Assembly (NCBI RefSeq): GCF_965224175.1 | Contig: NZ_OZ245041.1 | Location: 3,658,001-3,722,000 of the forward strand | DNA length: 64,000 nucleotides | Origin: Kordia sp965224175 | Lineage (GTDB): Bacteria > Bacteroidota > Bacteroidia > Flavobacteriales > Flavobacteriaceae | Direction: 5' to 3' | In this document: in pieces, positions 17,518-27,582 of the stretch | Layout of the letters: each line of letters starts with the position of its first letter | Numbering within the stretch: the stretch's first letter is position 1 | The notes under the pieces: model-generated | The model's input: only the letters and a program-made list of their open reading frames with translations | Told to the model about the DNA's origin: nothing | Database searches by the model: none | Made by a program: the position numbers and the translations under genes

Positions 17518-18901
17518 CGCACAAATTGTCATACAGATTATTGTAGCGCTTGTTGCAGTTGCTTGTGCTATTCCAGGTACATTTTTAGTGTTGCGTAAAA
17601 TGTCGTTAATCAGTGATGCGATCAGTCATTCCATTTTGTTGGGAATTGTCATTGGATTTTTCATTGTAGAAGATACCGCTTCACCATTCTTAATTGTTTT
17701 GGCTGCCTTGGCGGGAATTGTCACGGTAATTTTGGTGGAATACATTCAAAAAACAGGTTTGGTAAAAGAAGATACTGCTATCGGACTCGTTTTTCCCGCC
17801 TTGTTTAGTATTGGTGTTATTTTGATTGCCAAAAACGCAAATGATGTGCATTTAGATATTGATTCTGTGATGGTTGGTGACTTGAGTTTAGCACCATTTG
17901 ACATCATACAAATTAATTGTATTGAAGGAATTACAGATTCGTGTATCAACTTAGGACCGAAAGCAATTTGGGTGATTGGAATTATTCTATTGATCACCTT
18001 GATTCTCTTGTTTGCTTTTTTCAAGGAATTGAAAGTAAGCACGTTTGATCCAGGTTTAGCGGCTGCGCTAGGATTTTCACCAGTTATATTGCATTACGGT
18101 TTAATGACGGTTTCATCGGTGACCATTGTAGGAGCATTTGATGCAGTCGGTCCAATATTAGTTGTTGCTTTAATGATTGCACCTGCGGCAACCGCTTATT
18201 TATTTACAAAGGATTTAAAGAAAATGCTACTACTTTCTTGCTTTTTTGGAGTAGTGGCAGCTATTTCTGGATATTGGTTGGCACATGTGTTAGATGCGTC
18301 TATTTCAGGTTCTATGACGACAGTATTAGCTATTCTTTTCTTGTTGGTATACGAGCCAATTATTACGTCTATTTTGGTAAGTATAGCGACTGGAATAAGT
18401 GTTGTTTTTTATCAATATTATGAAGCATTACTTGTAAATAATACTGGTTTTGAACGTTTGCTTTTAGGAGAAAAAATACAAACCGTTTTTAGTCAGTTTG
18501 TGTTTTTAGATTATCTGTATATCATAGGAATTGCGGTAATTTTGACAGTACTTTTAATTTATATTTTGCCAAAACGAGGTGTGATTTACGGATATTACAA
18601 AGTGCGACAACAGAAAACAGAGATTATGTTGTTGGTGTTTTTATTGCACATCAGAAACCATACAGAAGAAAGTGAACGTCATGTAAAACACTTGAACGAA
18701 CATATTAATTGGCAACGCTTGCGCTCACAATCTATTGTGGAATTGGCACAAAAAAATAACATGATTACCATTACGGATAAGATCATTTCTTTAACCAAAA
18801 AAGGAGAAGATTTCACCGAAAAAGCCATTGATTATATCATTACCAACAAAGACACTGAAATTGAAGAGATGAAAGATGATTTCTTTTTATTTAGAGGATA
18901 G
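17510..18901 (+). CDS. Metal ABC transporter permease 2 with C-terminal extension
   Basis: Second ABC-3 family permease (TroD-like), 463 residues, forming a heterodimer with the preceding permease. The same motif is present near the N-terminus (FLVLRKMSLISDAISHSILL). The membrane part runs to about residue 370; the rest (QQKTEIMLLVFLLHI, NNMITITDKIISLTKKGEDF, then an acidic tail) resembles the DtxR-type winged helix and is cytoplasmic by prediction. The start overlaps the end of permease 1, as in a coupled operon, and the cluster ends at a shared terminator at 18964. Having two permeases with extra regulatory-looking domains is a feature of Bacteroidota versions. Confidence 0.9.
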   Translation: MNNAQIVIQIIVALVAVACAIPGTFLVLRKMSLISDAISHSILLGIVIGFFIVEDTASPFLIVLAALAGIVTVILVEYIQKTGLVKEDTAIGLVFPALFSIGVILIAKNANDVHLDIDSVMVGDLSLAPFDIIQINCIEGITDSCINLGPKAIWVIGIILLITLILLFAFFKELKVSTFDPGLAAALGFSPVILHYGLMTVSSVTIVGAFDAVGPILVVALMIAPAATAYLFTKDLKKMLLLSCFFGVVAAISGYWLAHVLDASISGSMTTVLAILFLLVYEPIITSILVSIATGISVVFYQYYEALLVNNTGFERLLLGEKIQTVFSQFVFLDYLYIIGIAVILTVLLIYILPKRGVIYGYYKVRQQKTEIMLLVFLLHIRNHTEESERHVKHLNEHINWQRLRSQSIVELAQKNNMITITDKIISLTKKGEDFTEKAIDYIITNKDTEIEEMKDDFFLFRG

Positions 18902-18963
18902 GTTTTTGTGTGTTTCGTTAATCTATTTTTAAAAATATTTTTAGAATACGAAGTTTTATAAAA

Positions 18964-18998
18964 AAAAGCAACCACAGTTTTTAGCTGTGATTGCTTTT
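18964..18998. terminator. Bidirectional terminator between convergent operons
   Basis: AAAAGCAACCACAG pairs with CTGTGATTGCTTTT with one mismatch around a short loop, flanked by A and T runs. It serves the metal ABC operon on the plus strand and the RHS gene on the minus strand, whose stop codon is 23 bases away. Confidence 0.85.
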
Positions 18999-19020
18999 GA
19001 TTGACAACTTTCCTTTTATA

Positions 19021-22000
19021 TTAGAAGTCCCATATCCAACTTTTACTTTGTGTGTATATAGCTCCTACAGATATTTTAGGTTCAGGTTTTGTGAAATCTA
19101 CTTTTCTGAAACCAGTTGTGTAACCATTATCTCCTGTGCCAAAATTACTTGGGTTCATTACATCGATTCCACTATAACTGCTATCGATTGTGCCTCCGGG
19201 ATTATATCCTACACCTCCTATTGGAGTGGATATCCCTATGTTGTATGATACAGATTTTCCTTCTATATGTTCCAAGAGAATTGGTTCACCTCCTGTGGAA
19301 TCAAAGGCATCAAATTCAAAGCCTGTATCAACCCCTAGCCCCATGTTTCCTTTAAATTCAAAATAAAGGCCATGATTTCCAGTGTCATCTCTTACAATTC
19401 CTATACTAATTCCAATTCCTCCTCCTAGAGCGCCACCTATTGAATAACCAAAATATCCAGCTCCGTTAGTTTTTTTATCATTTACGGATTCATCTTCCAT
19501 CTTTATATCACTATTATTATTATATCCAGTTAGTACAACGGTTTCTAATTGATTTTCTACTACTATATCACTATCGCCAATTGCAGTTTCAGAACCATTA
19601 TAAATTATACTTTTTTCGCTATCATCGTCTCCATTGCCTAATGGTTTCATCCCATCTGGATCAATAAAGAAAATAGGATTATTAAAAGCATAATTATAAG
19701 GAGAATGTCTACGCATTTGTTCTGCTAATGGATCGATATTCATCCAACGTCCTATAGAGGCATCATAATTTCTAGCATGAAAATCTTGCCATTCTAGTCC
19801 GAGTTCATCGTTTTCTTCTTTTCCTTGATACCCATAGAGATGATCTCTTCCAACTTGATTGGCATTATACCCTTTATGCTTCAGTCCAAACGGATAATAA
19901 TGATTTTCTTCCTTGATTTCAAATGAAGCATCAATACTTCCGTCGCCATTCATATCTTGGTACGAAAGCCTTATGTTTCCTAAGTGATCTTTGTATTGAT
20001 ATGTATACTCAAAACCAGTAATAGATTCCACAAGTGGCGTTGTACCTCCAAATAATCCACCACCTAATGGTTCACCACCTGTCATTTCAAATATAGGTTC
20101 TACATAACCTTCTTCGGTATTAAAGAATGTAAGCTTTAATGTTGAACCTCTGGAAGCTCCTTGCTTGTAAATATAATTGCCCGCATAGAACGTTGTTCCA
20201 GATTCGGCAGCTAGAAAATCACTTACTTGCTTTTCAAGTTTCACTCCACTTGCGTCATACGTATATGAAATTGTGCTTCCGTTGGAAAATGTAATTTCCG
20301 TTGGAAGATTTAGATAGTTATAACTAATGTTAGTGATGTTTTTGTTTTTATCTTCCACCATGTTACCATTGTTGTCATAGCTGTAATCGTTTCCTGAGGT
20401 ATTTCCATCTTTGAAACCATGATTGATGTTACCAGTATCGCTTACACTTAATAATTGATTTCCTGAATAGTTGTAATTTAAATCATCCATTAATCCAAAA
20501 GAAGTAGCGTCAGGATTTGTATGACCTATTCTTTTTAATTGTTGAATGTTTCCATTAAGATCATAACTTACTAAGTCTAAGTTGTAGTTTGCAGTATTGT
20601 CTACAGCTTTTGTAATTCTGTTGAGTCCGTCATATTCATAAACATAGTTTTTCAGCGAACTGTCTTGTCCTTGACTTCTCCATGACGTACTGCTAATGTT
20701 TCCGTTAAATAATTGCTTGGTCGGATCTGTAATGTCATTGTATTTGATAGCAAAGCTAAAAAGGTCATTTCCTTGATTGTTGATATCGTTGATTCCTTTT
20801 AGCCAACCTCTTACGTTATACGTATAATCTACTTCTTGTAATTCATTTTCTAAATCGACTAGCACTAAGTCTTTGATTTTTCCTTCTGTAGAGTGAATTG
20901 CTACATCACCCATAAGTGGATTTCCATTGTCAGCTACACCAGAAACATAAAATACTTCTCCATTTTTTAGATAGTAAATTTTAGTTCCTCTTCGTTCAAT
21001 AGTTAATATATCTCCAGGTGTGTATGTTCCTTGCAAACCTCTGTCTGCACCATTTTCACGAATATACATTCTTCCCCAATGTGTATAAATAGCATAATCA
21101 ATAGAGGAATAGCCAGTACCACCTACTTCTTCAGCGAGCCCAACCATGATGTATTTATTCAAATTAGGAATACTGTAACTTAAATATCCATCGCCAGTAA
21201 TGGTATTAGTTGTAGTGAGTGCGCCATCCCAACCTGTAGACTGATTTTTAGTAATGACATTCCCATCAACAGTTACATTGCTTAAGTTTGTATATGCGCT
21301 AATGTTAGGTATACTTCCTCCAACTTGTTTTTGAGTCAATTGCCCTAATTCATCATAGGTATTTCTTGCGATTAGTTCTTTATTGCCATCATTGATTTGT
21401 TTGGTTTGATACAATAATCTATCAGCATGATCGTATATGAAGTTATCTCTAGTCACTATTGCACGATCTCTAGAACGTTGATGTGTAGTTATACTTTTCA
21501 GTACTTTTCCAGTAAAATCTAATCGAGAACATAGTTCGTCTTTTGTGTCCAAATAACTATTATTTGTTTTTGTATATACAGCACGCGCTTTTTCATCATA
21601 ATATGATTCACTAGTTATCCAATGGTTGTGTCCTATGACGCGAACCTTACTACCAGTAGCTAGTCCTTTTGTTTTGTTAGTAAAAGCTTGTCCCATGCAT
21701 GAATATCCAATATGAACATTTTGTATTGCAGTTTCTGCATCTAAAAATGAACTATCACCTATTAAAGTTCCTTTGTAATCGATTTGCGTAGAGAAGAATA
21801 CTTCGTCATTCTTTTTATAAAGAATTAGGTTATCAGCACGTTCAATCTTGAAACGATCTCCAATTTGAAAATATGTTGGACGTATTGTTTGATATGCGCC
21901 TTCTTCATATATGGTAATCTTGCTTTCTGTTCCGTAACCTGTATAAATAGCATAATCAATGGTATTGTAATGATCATTTCCAGCAGAATTAACAGCTGAA

Positions 22001-25000
22001 AGCCCAACCATAACACGTTTGTTTGTTTGAGTAACTGTATATTCAATATATCCATCACCTTGTATGAGTCCATCAGTTGTAAACCCAGCATTCCACCCGT
22101 AAGCAGCTCCTGCTGGTTTACTGACTATATTTCCATTGACTTGTAGACCATTCGCAGAGGTAAGTCCAGTGTTAATTTCATAGGAAGTTTCAGTGTCCCA
22201 AGAGTAATCATCATAATAGTTAACTGTTAATACAATTACAGAAGCATCATTTGGGAAATTAGTATTGGTATAGTATACCGAAGTGTCTCCAATAGTTGTT
22301 GCTGTGGTTGTTTTGGTTTCATATAATGCAGTAGAATCAAAAGTTGTTTGAAGAGCTGCTCTTGAACCAGAATTAATAACAATTCCTGTGTAAATAATTC
22401 TTTCAAAAGCATCGTACTTTGTAAATAACCATTTGTTTTCATTTCTTAGATTCACGTCTTGTGTTAGTACAGGACGATTTAATCTGTCATAGACTATATA
22501 TTCCCATTCTTTGGCAGGAATTTTCTTCTCAATCAATCTATTTCTATGATCGTATTTGTATTGATAACAAAGTGTACTGAGATCTGTTGCACTAATTGTT
22601 GTTTTTGCGGCAGCTTCCGGCGGTAAAACATACGCTAAATTCCCATAATCATCATAAATATAGTATGTGTCATGACGTACTTCTTGATCATAGGTGCGTT
22701 TTAATACTACACGTCCTAGTTTGTCTTTGTATTCTTCCGTAGTATGATCTTTGGTAGATGCAGAAGGATTAGTAAGATTTGGTTGCCAATTTTCATCTTT
22801 GGTAATTGTTTTATATAATTCTCCCGCAAGGTAGAAGCCATCTTCTTGCAGACTTACATCTGTATAACTATTTCCAATAGTTGCTTTGAAATGACGGATA
22901 TTATCAAAGTTTTGATCTGTAATTACGCCGTTATACGTATTGGTTTGATATTCCATTTTGATTGTATGATCTGTATCGGCAGTAGTATCTACCATCCAAT
23001 CTAAACCAGGCGCGCCAACTTCTAATGCTCTATTTAATGGAGAATCTTCTAGTGATTGATGATTATATGCATTTGTTGTATTTTCATATTTTGTAGTATT
23101 GTAATACGCAGCCTGATTGGTCAATGCATTGCTATGAATTGCACCTTGTAAACTTGCTGCTGTATATGGTAAAAATTCTTTTTCTTGACGTCCAATTGCA
23201 TCATATTCAAAATGAGTAATGATATCTTTTCCAGTTGCTCCTTGTTGAATAGCAATAGATTGTTGCGCACGTCCTAGTCCGTCAATATAATTGATGTTTT
23301 CTAACGTATCCCAATTATCTACATCAATTCCATCTTGTGTAGCTTGTTGATATGCAATTGTTTTTACATAATTATCTAATGCATCATTTCCATTACGATA
23401 AAAATATTCATTAGCAGCTAAAATGTTTCCGTCAGCATCTTTTACACGTTGTAAACGGTGAAAATCATCGTATTCGTAGGTAGTTTTATATCCTCTTATG
23501 TCTGTGCCACTGATGATTCCAATCATTGGATTATACGTGTAGTGACCAAATTGTGCATCTGGGAAATTGGTTTGTAAACTTGTTAATTGTGAGGTGTTTA
23601 ATCCTGTGCTTCCCGTATGGAAGTTATTTCCAAAGAGTGTTTCAATTTCTGAAAAGTTAACACCAATAAGTTGTGCTACAGGATACATTTGATCATAACC
23701 CCAGATATAACTGATAGGAGTACCATCTTTTTTGCTGACTTGTAGAATGTTTCCATACGAATCATAACGTTGATATTCCAATCTGTCTTCTAAAATGTCT
23801 GTTCCTTTTGAAACAGCAATAGTCTTAGGTAAAATAAGATCGGTTTCAAATTCGTAATATTCAGTTTTTAATTGATCTAAAAGAGTTCCATTTTTATAAT
23901 TTTCTACTTCAAGAACTTCATTGATTCTGTTTAGATTTACTAATGAATTACGAATAGCAGTATTGTTTCCTCCGGTTGGAAAACTGGTATCTACAGGATA
24001 ATAATATTTTGTCATATAATCCTGAGTAATGCCTTTTTCATCAAAAAATGTATGCTTTTCTTTAAGCTGATAATTTACTGGGTGATATGAGAATGTTTCT
24101 CTTGATGTTGTTACTGTTTGGTTTGATTGTAAATCATAGAAGTAATCTTTAGTAATGGTTTCTGTCAACTGAGAAATTCCAGCATAATAAGAGTAAAAAT
24201 GTGAATCTATATAATTTGATGGATCACCACAATTGTACATGTAAATAGGCCCAGCAATAGAGACCTCACTTTCTGGATTTATGGGCAATTCAATTTGGAC
24301 GGTAGTCGTTAAATAACCATCATAAGTCTTAAAAAATTGATCCCATTCACAACTACTGTATTGCTTCAGACTCATTTGTACATTATCCGCCACTATTTTT
24401 GAAGAAGTTGTATATGTATGGGTTACTTCTTTGAGTTTGCGATCATTTTCATCAAAAATTTCCTCTTTTGTGAGCAATCCTCTTTTGAAATCTTTATCTT
24501 CTTGTGGAACAAATGGGTAAGATGGAGTTACAAAAGTTGGTTCGTCTTTTGGAGAAACAAAAGTATATCTAGTTTCTCCATTATTTTCTTTGTATACACG
24601 TATATTTTGATAACCAACATAATTCCCTTTGGTCATTTGTACATTTACAGCATTGCTATAATTTTGAACGCGATATCTTACTACTGAAGTTGGACCCCAT
24701 ACGTAACCATTTAGAAACATATGCCTTCTTGCAATATCATAGGGCTTATCATATAGTTCACCATCAAATGATCCACTTGAAACGCTTGTATCATCAAACT
24801 CGTTATAATCATAATATGTTTTTGTAGCGATGTTATTTTTATCCTTAAAAGTAATTGAACCTACACGTAAACCGCCACCATTAAAGTATTTTTGATTTGG
24901 AGTGAATTTGGGATAGTTCAGCGAAATATCAACATTTACGCTATCAATATTAGAAGATATATACTCTCTATGGCTCAATTGAATAAAGTACCATCCGCTA

Positions 25001-26811
25001 GGAAGAATTGGTTGATGTGAAGCTGTTGTAATTGTATAATTAAGTGAATTGTCATAGTTGGGCGTTTCAAAATCTGAAACGCTTGTAGGCGCTGCGCAAA
25101 GTCCTGTGCAATCTGGATCAAATCCAACAGAAGCTTTTACTGTTACAGGTGTAATTTTTACATGAAAGTTTTCAAGTTCATTCCCAAAAGGTTGATTTGG
25201 CACCGTTGACGTAGTATTGATATTGAGTGTTGTGTTTGTAGATAAACCATCTATGTATACAAATTCGATATTAGGCGTAAATCCATTTTGAGGAGTAATT
25301 TGATCGTTTAATGTATAATTTGCAGTAAAGTTTATTTGGTTTTCGGGAATATCACGAAGATTTACAGGTTCGTCTCCAAAATAGCTAAACGTATTAGATT
25401 CAAAATTAAATGATTTTACGCCGCCAGTAGGGTAGTGCATTTCGGTTAATACACCAGTAGTTACATTTCCTCCATTATAATAACCCCAACGATCTTTTTG
25501 AAGATCACCAAATGCAGGTAAATCTTCTTTATTATGATAGGTCATTACATATGGAAGTGTTGTATTTCCGCGAGTATGATTCACTTGATTTAAAAATAAG
25601 CGATTTCCTAAACTTGTTTCAGAATAGCTGAATGAAAAACTTTCTACAACAGCGCCTGTAGCATCTTTACGTTGTATTTGAGTAAGTTTTGCTCCTGTGC
25701 TAAATAATGGTGGAGATATAGAACCACTATATTCAGGATGTCCTACAGTATGATTAAATTCAATAGTAGAATTATCTTTTGATAAGATAATACGACTTAG
25801 TTTTTGTGTTTGTATTTGAAGTGCGCTCGCTGTATACGAATTTCCTGATTCAAGCAAGCCTTTATTGAAATTTTCAAAAACTTCATAGGCATCTCCTGTG
25901 ATTAAAGCAGCATTACCTAAAACTTTTTTAACTGTTGAGTTTTTAGGAGTTTCAAAGTTTTCCTGAACATCTGTGTATTCAAAAGTGCACAACGGTTTTA
26001 AATTGCTAGTGGTAACTTTTTTGAGCATCCAAGCTGAGTGGTACACATTATTTGCTACAGTACTTCCAAGACTTATACTGATTCCGCTTGATAGAGGTGA
26101 TGATACGGTTGTTTCTTTATATTCTTGTCCAAAGGTATAAATGGTGCCTGTTTCATCAGTAATTTCAAAAGCATCCATAACAAAAGTAATAGGGTCATAG
26201 AAAAGTTCTATTTCTAGTTTTTGATCGTAGGATAATAATTTAGCTTCTAGATTTCCAGCTGTATTTTTGATGATTACAAATCGTCCAGATCTTCCTAGGA
26301 AACTAAACTGATATAAGTCTAATTGTGTATCAAATCGTTCAATCCCTCGAACTCCTTTCCATAGAAACTCATTAGAAGCTGCAGGATTATTTACGAATGG
26401 ATAGTTAAAATAATTATTATGTAAAACTCCTATTCCTTGATTGGGAACATTTTTTTCGTCAGGTTCGCCAACAACGGTACGAGAAATTACACCGCCAGCA
26501 TCTAAAGTCCATCCGGTTCCTGTCCATCCTGAACGTTCATCAATACGAATACCTGTAGTGTTGTATCGAAGTGATAAATTGAGTCCTACATTTGGTGATA
26601 ATTGTTTTCCAAATATGGGAATGCCAATATCAGGAACTCCTGTATATTGACTTACAGGAACTTCTTCAAATTGCATTAAGTTCGCAACTGTTGGTGAAGC
26701 TGGAATAATTGTTGGTAATTCTGTTGGATTTGAATCGTCTTGTGCGTATGATCCTTGATGAAACGTTAATCCAAAAATGACACACACAATTTGCATGAAA
26801 TACTTTTTCAT
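19021..26811 (-). CDS. Giant secreted RHS/YD-repeat protein
   Basis: The 2596-residue protein begins at ATG 26811 with a signal peptide (MKKYFMQIVCVIFGLTFHQG), chosen over the open frame from 26868. The body is a long series of YD repeats, for example YEYDDFHRLQRVKDADGN and YTYDASGVKLEKQ, forming an RHS shell. The conserved RHS core is near residues 2320-2385 (ARNYDASIGRWMNIDPLAEQ, YNYAFNNPIFFIDPDG). After the core comes a variable tip of about 210 residues, Gly-rich with aromatic spacing. Two related modules of about 140 residues are inserted among the YD repeats (about 1545-1705 and 1840-1980). No immunity-like gene follows; the next gene is convergent. Role: surface adhesion, toxin delivery or a wall-associated function; I cannot choose. 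Confidence 0.88.
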   Translation of the reverse strand: MKKYFMQIVCVIFGLTFHQGSYAQDDSNPTELPTIIPASPTVANLMQFEEVPVSQYTGVPDIGIPIFGKQLSPNVGLNLSLRYNTTGIRIDERSGWTGTGWTLDAGGVISRTVVGEPDEKNVPNQGIGVLHNNYFNYPFVNNPAASNEFLWKGVRGIERFDTQLDLYQFSFLGRSGRFVIIKNTAGNLEAKLLSYDQKLEIELFYDPITFVMDAFEITDETGTIYTFGQEYKETTVSSPLSSGISISLGSTVANNVYHSAWMLKKVTTSNLKPLCTFEYTDVQENFETPKNSTVKKVLGNAALITGDAYEVFENFNKGLLESGNSYTASALQIQTQKLSRIILSKDNSTIEFNHTVGHPEYSGSISPPLFSTGAKLTQIQRKDATGAVVESFSFSYSETSLGNRLFLNQVNHTRGNTTLPYVMTYHNKEDLPAFGDLQKDRWGYYNGGNVTTGVLTEMHYPTGGVKSFNFESNTFSYFGDEPVNLRDIPENQINFTANYTLNDQITPQNGFTPNIEFVYIDGLSTNTTLNINTTSTVPNQPFGNELENFHVKITPVTVKASVGFDPDCTGLCAAPTSVSDFETPNYDNSLNYTITTASHQPILPSGWYFIQLSHREYISSNIDSVNVDISLNYPKFTPNQKYFNGGGLRVGSITFKDKNNIATKTYYDYNEFDDTSVSSGSFDGELYDKPYDIARRHMFLNGYVWGPTSVVRYRVQNYSNAVNVQMTKGNYVGYQNIRVYKENNGETRYTFVSPKDEPTFVTPSYPFVPQEDKDFKRGLLTKEEIFDENDRKLKEVTHTYTTSSKIVADNVQMSLKQYSSCEWDQFFKTYDGYLTTTVQIELPINPESEVSIAGPIYMYNCGDPSNYIDSHFYSYYAGISQLTETITKDYFYDLQSNQTVTTSRETFSYHPVNYQLKEKHTFFDEKGITQDYMTKYYYPVDTSFPTGGNNTAIRNSLVNLNRINEVLEVENYKNGTLLDQLKTEYYEFETDLILPKTIAVSKGTDILEDRLEYQRYDSYGNILQVSKKDGTPISYIWGYDQMYPVAQLIGVNFSEIETLFGNNFHTGSTGLNTSQLTSLQTNFPDAQFGHYTYNPMIGIISGTDIRGYKTTYEYDDFHRLQRVKDADGNILAANEYFYRNGNDALDNYVKTIAYQQATQDGIDVDNWDTLENINYIDGLGRAQQSIAIQQGATGKDIITHFEYDAIGRQEKEFLPYTAASLQGAIHSNALTNQAAYYNTTKYENTTNAYNHQSLEDSPLNRALEVGAPGLDWMVDTTADTDHTIKMEYQTNTYNGVITDQNFDNIRHFKATIGNSYTDVSLQEDGFYLAGELYKTITKDENWQPNLTNPSASTKDHTTEEYKDKLGRVVLKRTYDQEVRHDTYYIYDDYGNLAYVLPPEAAAKTTISATDLSTLCYQYKYDHRNRLIEKKIPAKEWEYIVYDRLNRPVLTQDVNLRNENKWLFTKYDAFERIIYTGIVINSGSRAALQTTFDSTALYETKTTTATTIGDTSVYYTNTNFPNDASVIVLTVNYYDDYSWDTETSYEINTGLTSANGLQVNGNIVSKPAGAAYGWNAGFTTDGLIQGDGYIEYTVTQTNKRVMVGLSAVNSAGNDHYNTIDYAIYTGYGTESKITIYEEGAYQTIRPTYFQIGDRFKIERADNLILYKKNDEVFFSTQIDYKGTLIGDSSFLDAETAIQNVHIGYSCMGQAFTNKTKGLATGSKVRVIGHNHWITSESYYDEKARAVYTKTNNSYLDTKDELCSRLDFTGKVLKSITTHQRSRDRAIVTRDNFIYDHADRLLYQTKQINDGNKELIARNTYDELGQLTQKQVGGSIPNISAYTNLSNVTVDGNVITKNQSTGWDGALTTTNTITGDGYLSYSIPNLNKYIMVGLAEEVGGTGYSSIDYAIYTHWGRMYIRENGADRGLQGTYTPGDILTIERRGTKIYYLKNGEVFYVSGVADNGNPLMGDVAIHSTEGKIKDLVLVDLENELQEVDYTYNVRGWLKGINDINNQGNDLFSFAIKYNDITDPTKQLFNGNISSTSWRSQGQDSSLKNYVYEYDGLNRITKAVDNTANYNLDLVSYDLNGNIQQLKRIGHTNPDATSFGLMDDLNYNYSGNQLLSVSDTGNINHGFKDGNTSGNDYSYDNNGNMVEDKNKNITNISYNYLNLPTEITFSNGSTISYTYDASGVKLEKQVSDFLAAESGTTFYAGNYIYKQGASRGSTLKLTFFNTEEGYVEPIFEMTGGEPLGGGLFGGTTPLVESITGFEYTYQYKDHLGNIRLSYQDMNGDGSIDASFEIKEENHYYPFGLKHKGYNANQVGRDHLYGYQGKEENDELGLEWQDFHARNYDASIGRWMNIDPLAEQMRRHSPYNYAFNNPIFFIDPDGMKPLGNGDDDSEKSIIYNGSETAIGDSDIVVENQLETVVLTGYNNNSDIKMEDESVNDKKTNGAGYFGYSIGGALGGGIGISIGIVRDDTGNHGLYFEFKGNMGLGVDTGFEFDAFDSTGGEPILLEHIEGKSVSYNIGISTPIGGVGYNPGGTIDSSYSGIDVMNPSNFGTGDNGYTTGFRKVDFTKPEPKISVGAIYTQSKSWIWDF
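20865..21290 (-). repeat. Internal module 2 of the RHS protein
   Basis: A beta-rich module of about 140 residues (GDGYLSYSIPNLNKYIMVGL, SSIDYAIYTHWGRMYIRENG, GDILTIERRGTKIYYLKNGE) that repeats the pattern of the module at 21690-22180. Limits are approximate. Confidence 0.6.
21690..22180 (-). repeat. Internal module 1 of the RHS protein
   Basis: Module with the same order of segments as at 20865-21290: GDGYIEYTVTQTNKRVMVGL, then TIDYAIYTGYGTESKITIYE, then GDRFKIERADNLILYKKNDE. The pattern suggests a jelly-roll/lectin-like fold; binding is not shown. Limits are approximate. Confidence 0.6.
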
Positions 26812-26972
26812 AGAAAAATTGGTTTTAATGTTAATGTATTCTAATAAATTGTGTAGAGTCTTCAACAAATAAACTAATGAATTATGAGTTGTTTGAAAAT
26901 AATGTATAAGCGTTATGTTTTGTAGAAAACGATATTAACTTTCTTATGGTTTTGAATACGTTCGCAAGAAAG

Positions 26973-27070
26973 TTTACTCGATAATCGAGATTTAAACGTT
27001 CAGAAATTCGCCTCGAAATTTTTTTAATTGTTTCTGTTCAATGCTTCGTGAGCTTGCCCTGAAATAGTTT
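26973..27070. repeat. Dispersed repeat, family 2, copy 1
   Basis: About 98 bases beginning with the perfect palindrome CTCGATAATCGAG and ending near GCTTCGTGAGCTTGCCCTGA. It aligns almost gap-free with copy 2 at 49193-49290. It lies in the 595-base gap between the RHS gene and the tRNA, in which I otherwise see only AT-rich sequence and the tRNA terminator. Confidence 0.7.
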
Positions 27071-27369
27071 GCTTATGTAGGGTGAGATATGGTTGATTGA
27101 TTTTTTGAAATTTTTACTCAATTTTCAGCTAATTGCCGAGTCATTTATTTTACGATTATTCAATGACTAGCAGTATTATATATTTGGCTTCTTTCTTAGT
27201 TCATTACCGAACTACAGATTCTTTATCATCAAATAGCTCAATCAGAATTCTTTTTTAAAATATTGGGTAAACAGTATTCATCTGCGTTTGATTCCAAGTT
27301 TCAAATCAAGCACGATTCACACTTTTATACTTAAAAATTAGTTGTAGAAAACAATAGATTTTAAAAACA

Positions 27370-27396
27370 AAAAAGCCATCCGATTGGATGGCTTTG
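27370..27396 (-). terminator. Terminator of tRNA-Asn transcript
   Basis: The perfect stem AAAGCCATCC/GGATGGCTTT around a GATT loop is followed on the minus strand by a T-rich run. It starts about 10 bases after the tRNA 3' end. Confidence 0.8.
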
Positions 27397-27406
27397 CAAA
27401 GCTTTG

Positions 27407-27480
27407 CTCCCCCTCTTGGGCTCGAACCAAGGACCCTCTGATTAACAGTCAGATGCTCTAACCAACTGAGCTAAGGAGGA
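27407..27480 (-). tRNA. tRNA-Asn (anticodon GTT)
   Basis: On the minus strand the cloverleaf is complete. The acceptor is TCCTCCT/AGGGGGA with one T-G pair, the D-arm GCTC/GAGC, the anticodon arm TCTGA-CTGTTAA-TCAGA with anticodon GTT, the variable loop GGGTC, and the T-arm CTTGG-TTCGAGC-CCAAG. The discriminator base is G, and CCA is not encoded. It is flanked by its own terminator on the 3' side. There is no integrase or att-like duplication around it. Confidence 0.97.
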
Positions 27481-27582
27481 GTGTTATTGCTTTTTGCGAG
27501 GGCAAATATATGTTATTTTTTATTTCGAACAAACATTTTTTTTAAAAAAATAAAAAAGTTTTTTGTTCTGCACTATCTCTTA

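Noticed and set aside
26812..26868. Longer N-terminus of the RHS protein
   Set aside because: The extra 19 residues lie before a clear signal peptide starting at 26811.
27407..27480. tRNA-Asn as an integration site of a genomic island
   Set aside because: No integrase, no duplicated tRNA end and no composition change were seen around it.
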